Notes under the pieces: generated by a model
Told to the model about the DNA's origin: nothing
What the model saw: the letters and a program-made list of their open reading frames with translations, nothing else
The model's database searches: none
Program-made: the position numbers and the translations under genes
DNA from: Lachnospiraceae bacterium UBA2864
GTDB taxonomy: Bacteria; Bacillota; Clostridia; Lachnospirales; Lachnospiraceae
Length of the DNA: 64,000 nucleotides
NCBI GenBank assembly: GCA_002350525.1
Contig: DEFA01000022.1
Span: forward strand, 149,988-213,987
Direction of reading: 5' to 3'
Shown here: piece after piece, positions 63,315 through 64,000 of the stretch
Numbering within the stretch: the stretch's first letter is position 1
How the letters are laid out: each line of letters opens with the position of its first letter

Positions 63315-64000
63315 ATGAAAGTACTTATAGTAGGCGGTGGCGGAAGAGAACATGCTATTACATGGGCAGTTGCAAAGAGCCCCAGAGTAGATAAGATATA
63401 TGCTGCTCCCGGAAATGCGGGAATAGCCGAATATGCAGAGTGTGCTGATATTTCGGTTATGGATAGCGAGAAGCTGGTTGCATTTGCAAAGGAGAAGGCA
63501 GTCGACTTTGTAATAGTAGGCCCTGATGATCCTCTTGCAGCAGGTGTTGCCGATGCTTTTCTTGACGCAGGTTTCAAGACTTTCGGACCTAGAAAGAATG
63601 CAGCGATAATCGAGGCTTCTAAGGCATTTTCAAAGGACCTTATGAAGAAATATAATATCCCTTCGGCTGCTTACGAGACATTTACTGATGCTGACGAAGC
63701 ACTTAAATATCTTGAGACTATCAAGGCTCCTTATGTTATTAAGGCTGACGGGCTCGCTCTCGGTAAAGGCGTTCTTATCTGCCAGACTTTAGAAGAAGCA
63801 AAAGACGGTATCAAGGAGATTATGATCGACAAGAAATTCGGTTCATCCGGAGATAAGGTTGTCATCGAAGAGTTCATGACAGGAAGAGAAGTATCTGTTC
63901 TCTGTTTCTCAGACGGAAAGACTATCCGTCCTATGACATCCGCGCAGGATCATAAGCGTGCTGGTGACGGAGATACAGGTCTTAATACAGGCGGTATGGG
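63315..64000 (+). CDS. purD: Phosphoribosylamine-glycine ligase (cut by window end)
   Basis: The first 228 residues of PurD (GAR synthetase), an ATP-grasp ligase joining glycine to phosphoribosylamine. 'MKVLIVGGGGREHAITWAVA' is the typical start; 'FVIVGPDDPLAAGVADAF', 'FGPRKNAAIIEASKAFSKDL' and 'YVIKADGLALGKGVLICQ' are ATP-grasp and substrate motifs; the visible end 'RPMTSAQDHKRAGDGDTGLN' is conserved. The gene runs past base 64000. AAGGAG precedes ATG 63315. It lies 27 bp after purN. Confidence 0.96.
   Translation, partial: MKVLIVGGGGREHAITWAVAKSPRVDKIYAAPGNAGIAEYAECADISVMDSEKLVAFAKEKAVDFVIVGPDDPLAAGVADAFLDAGFKTFGPRKNAAIIEASKAFSKDLMKKYNIPSAAYETFTDADEALKYLETIKAPYVIKADGLALGKGVLICQTLEEAKDGIKEIMIDKKFGSSGDKVVIEEFMTGREVSVLCFSDGKTIRPMTSAQDHKRAGDGDTGLNTGGM

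Noticed and set aside
1..64000. tRNA and rRNA genes
   Set aside because: No cloverleaf-like segments with a conserved T-loop and no rRNA-like stretches were noticed on either strand by eye; a covariance-model scan would be needed to exclude a tRNA fully.

Overview
The window looks like a chromosomal segment of a low-GC Gram-positive member of the Clostridia, most probably a Lachnospiraceae of the Butyrivibrio/Pseudobutyrivibrio type. This rests on the family mix (DUF3793 next to flavodoxin, ATC-hydrolase-like proteins, FtsX-type ABC exporters each paired with a TetR repressor, a CIRCE-controlled Hsp20), on AGGAGG-type ribosome sites, on TTG starts, and on strong sigma-A promoters with 17-bp spacers. 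The genus is an inference; no rRNA or tRNA gene is visible.

Layout. 1-10.4 kb: three FtsX/MacB-type ABC exporter units, two with their own TetR repressor and palindromic operators. 10.6-11.8 kb: two ATC-hydrolase-like proteins. 12-13.4 kb: enolase behind a long structured leader. 13.4-18 kb: an autoregulated TetR-MATE operon ending in a PEP-synthase-like phosphotransferase with the rifampin-phosphotransferase domain order. 18.1-21.6 kb: an alpha/beta hydrolase, a ketopantoate-reductase-like protein and xylose isomerase. 21.7-21.9 kb: a scar left by loss of a second MATE-phosphotransferase pair. 21.9-28.2 kb: a PepC-type aminopeptidase, then a seven-gene operon of unknown purpose (two GNATs, three small membrane proteins, an ATC-hydrolase-like protein and an alpha/beta hydrolase). 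28.4-36.8 kb: glutathione peroxidase and an iron/metal block (DUF3793, flavodoxin, DUF6110, P1B-type ATPase, DtxR-family regulator, FeoA, FeoB). 37-46 kb: a GH1 glycosidase, a YbaK/ProX-type protein, an MFS transporter, three regulator-enzyme units (TetR-hydrolase, ArsR-SDR, oxidoreductase-TetR) and several gene relics. 46-48.3 kb: Hsp20, KptA, relics and an orphan Tn916-type excisionase. 48.4-50.5 kb: ychF and lgt. 50.8-59.5 kb: a division/cell-wall (dcw) cluster, mraZ-rsmH-ftsL-pbp-murD-ftsW-ftsQ-ftsZ, without mraY. 59.5-61.6 kb: a glycosyltransferase, a coiled-coil protein and a thioesterase. 61.7 kb to the end: purM-purN-purD, the last cut by the window edge.

How the parts connect. The most informative non-coding signal is a palindrome, GTTAGA-N4-TCTAAC, placed at or just past the start point of pepC, of the seven-gene operon and of feoAB, and just before the DUF3793-flavodoxin genes. 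A DtxR-family regulator sits beside feoAB. I infer one metal-responsive (probably iron) regulon that would pull the unexplained seven-gene operon into iron physiology. Other signals worth testing are an exactly 20-bp-phased repeat array upstream of the DUF6110/P-type ATPase operon, a possible RNA thermometer on hsp20 beneath CIRCE, a MarR/OhrR-like palindrome in the glutathione peroxidase promoter, and the deletion scar at 21.7 kb. All functional statements rest on reading motifs and family resemblance by eye; no searches were run.
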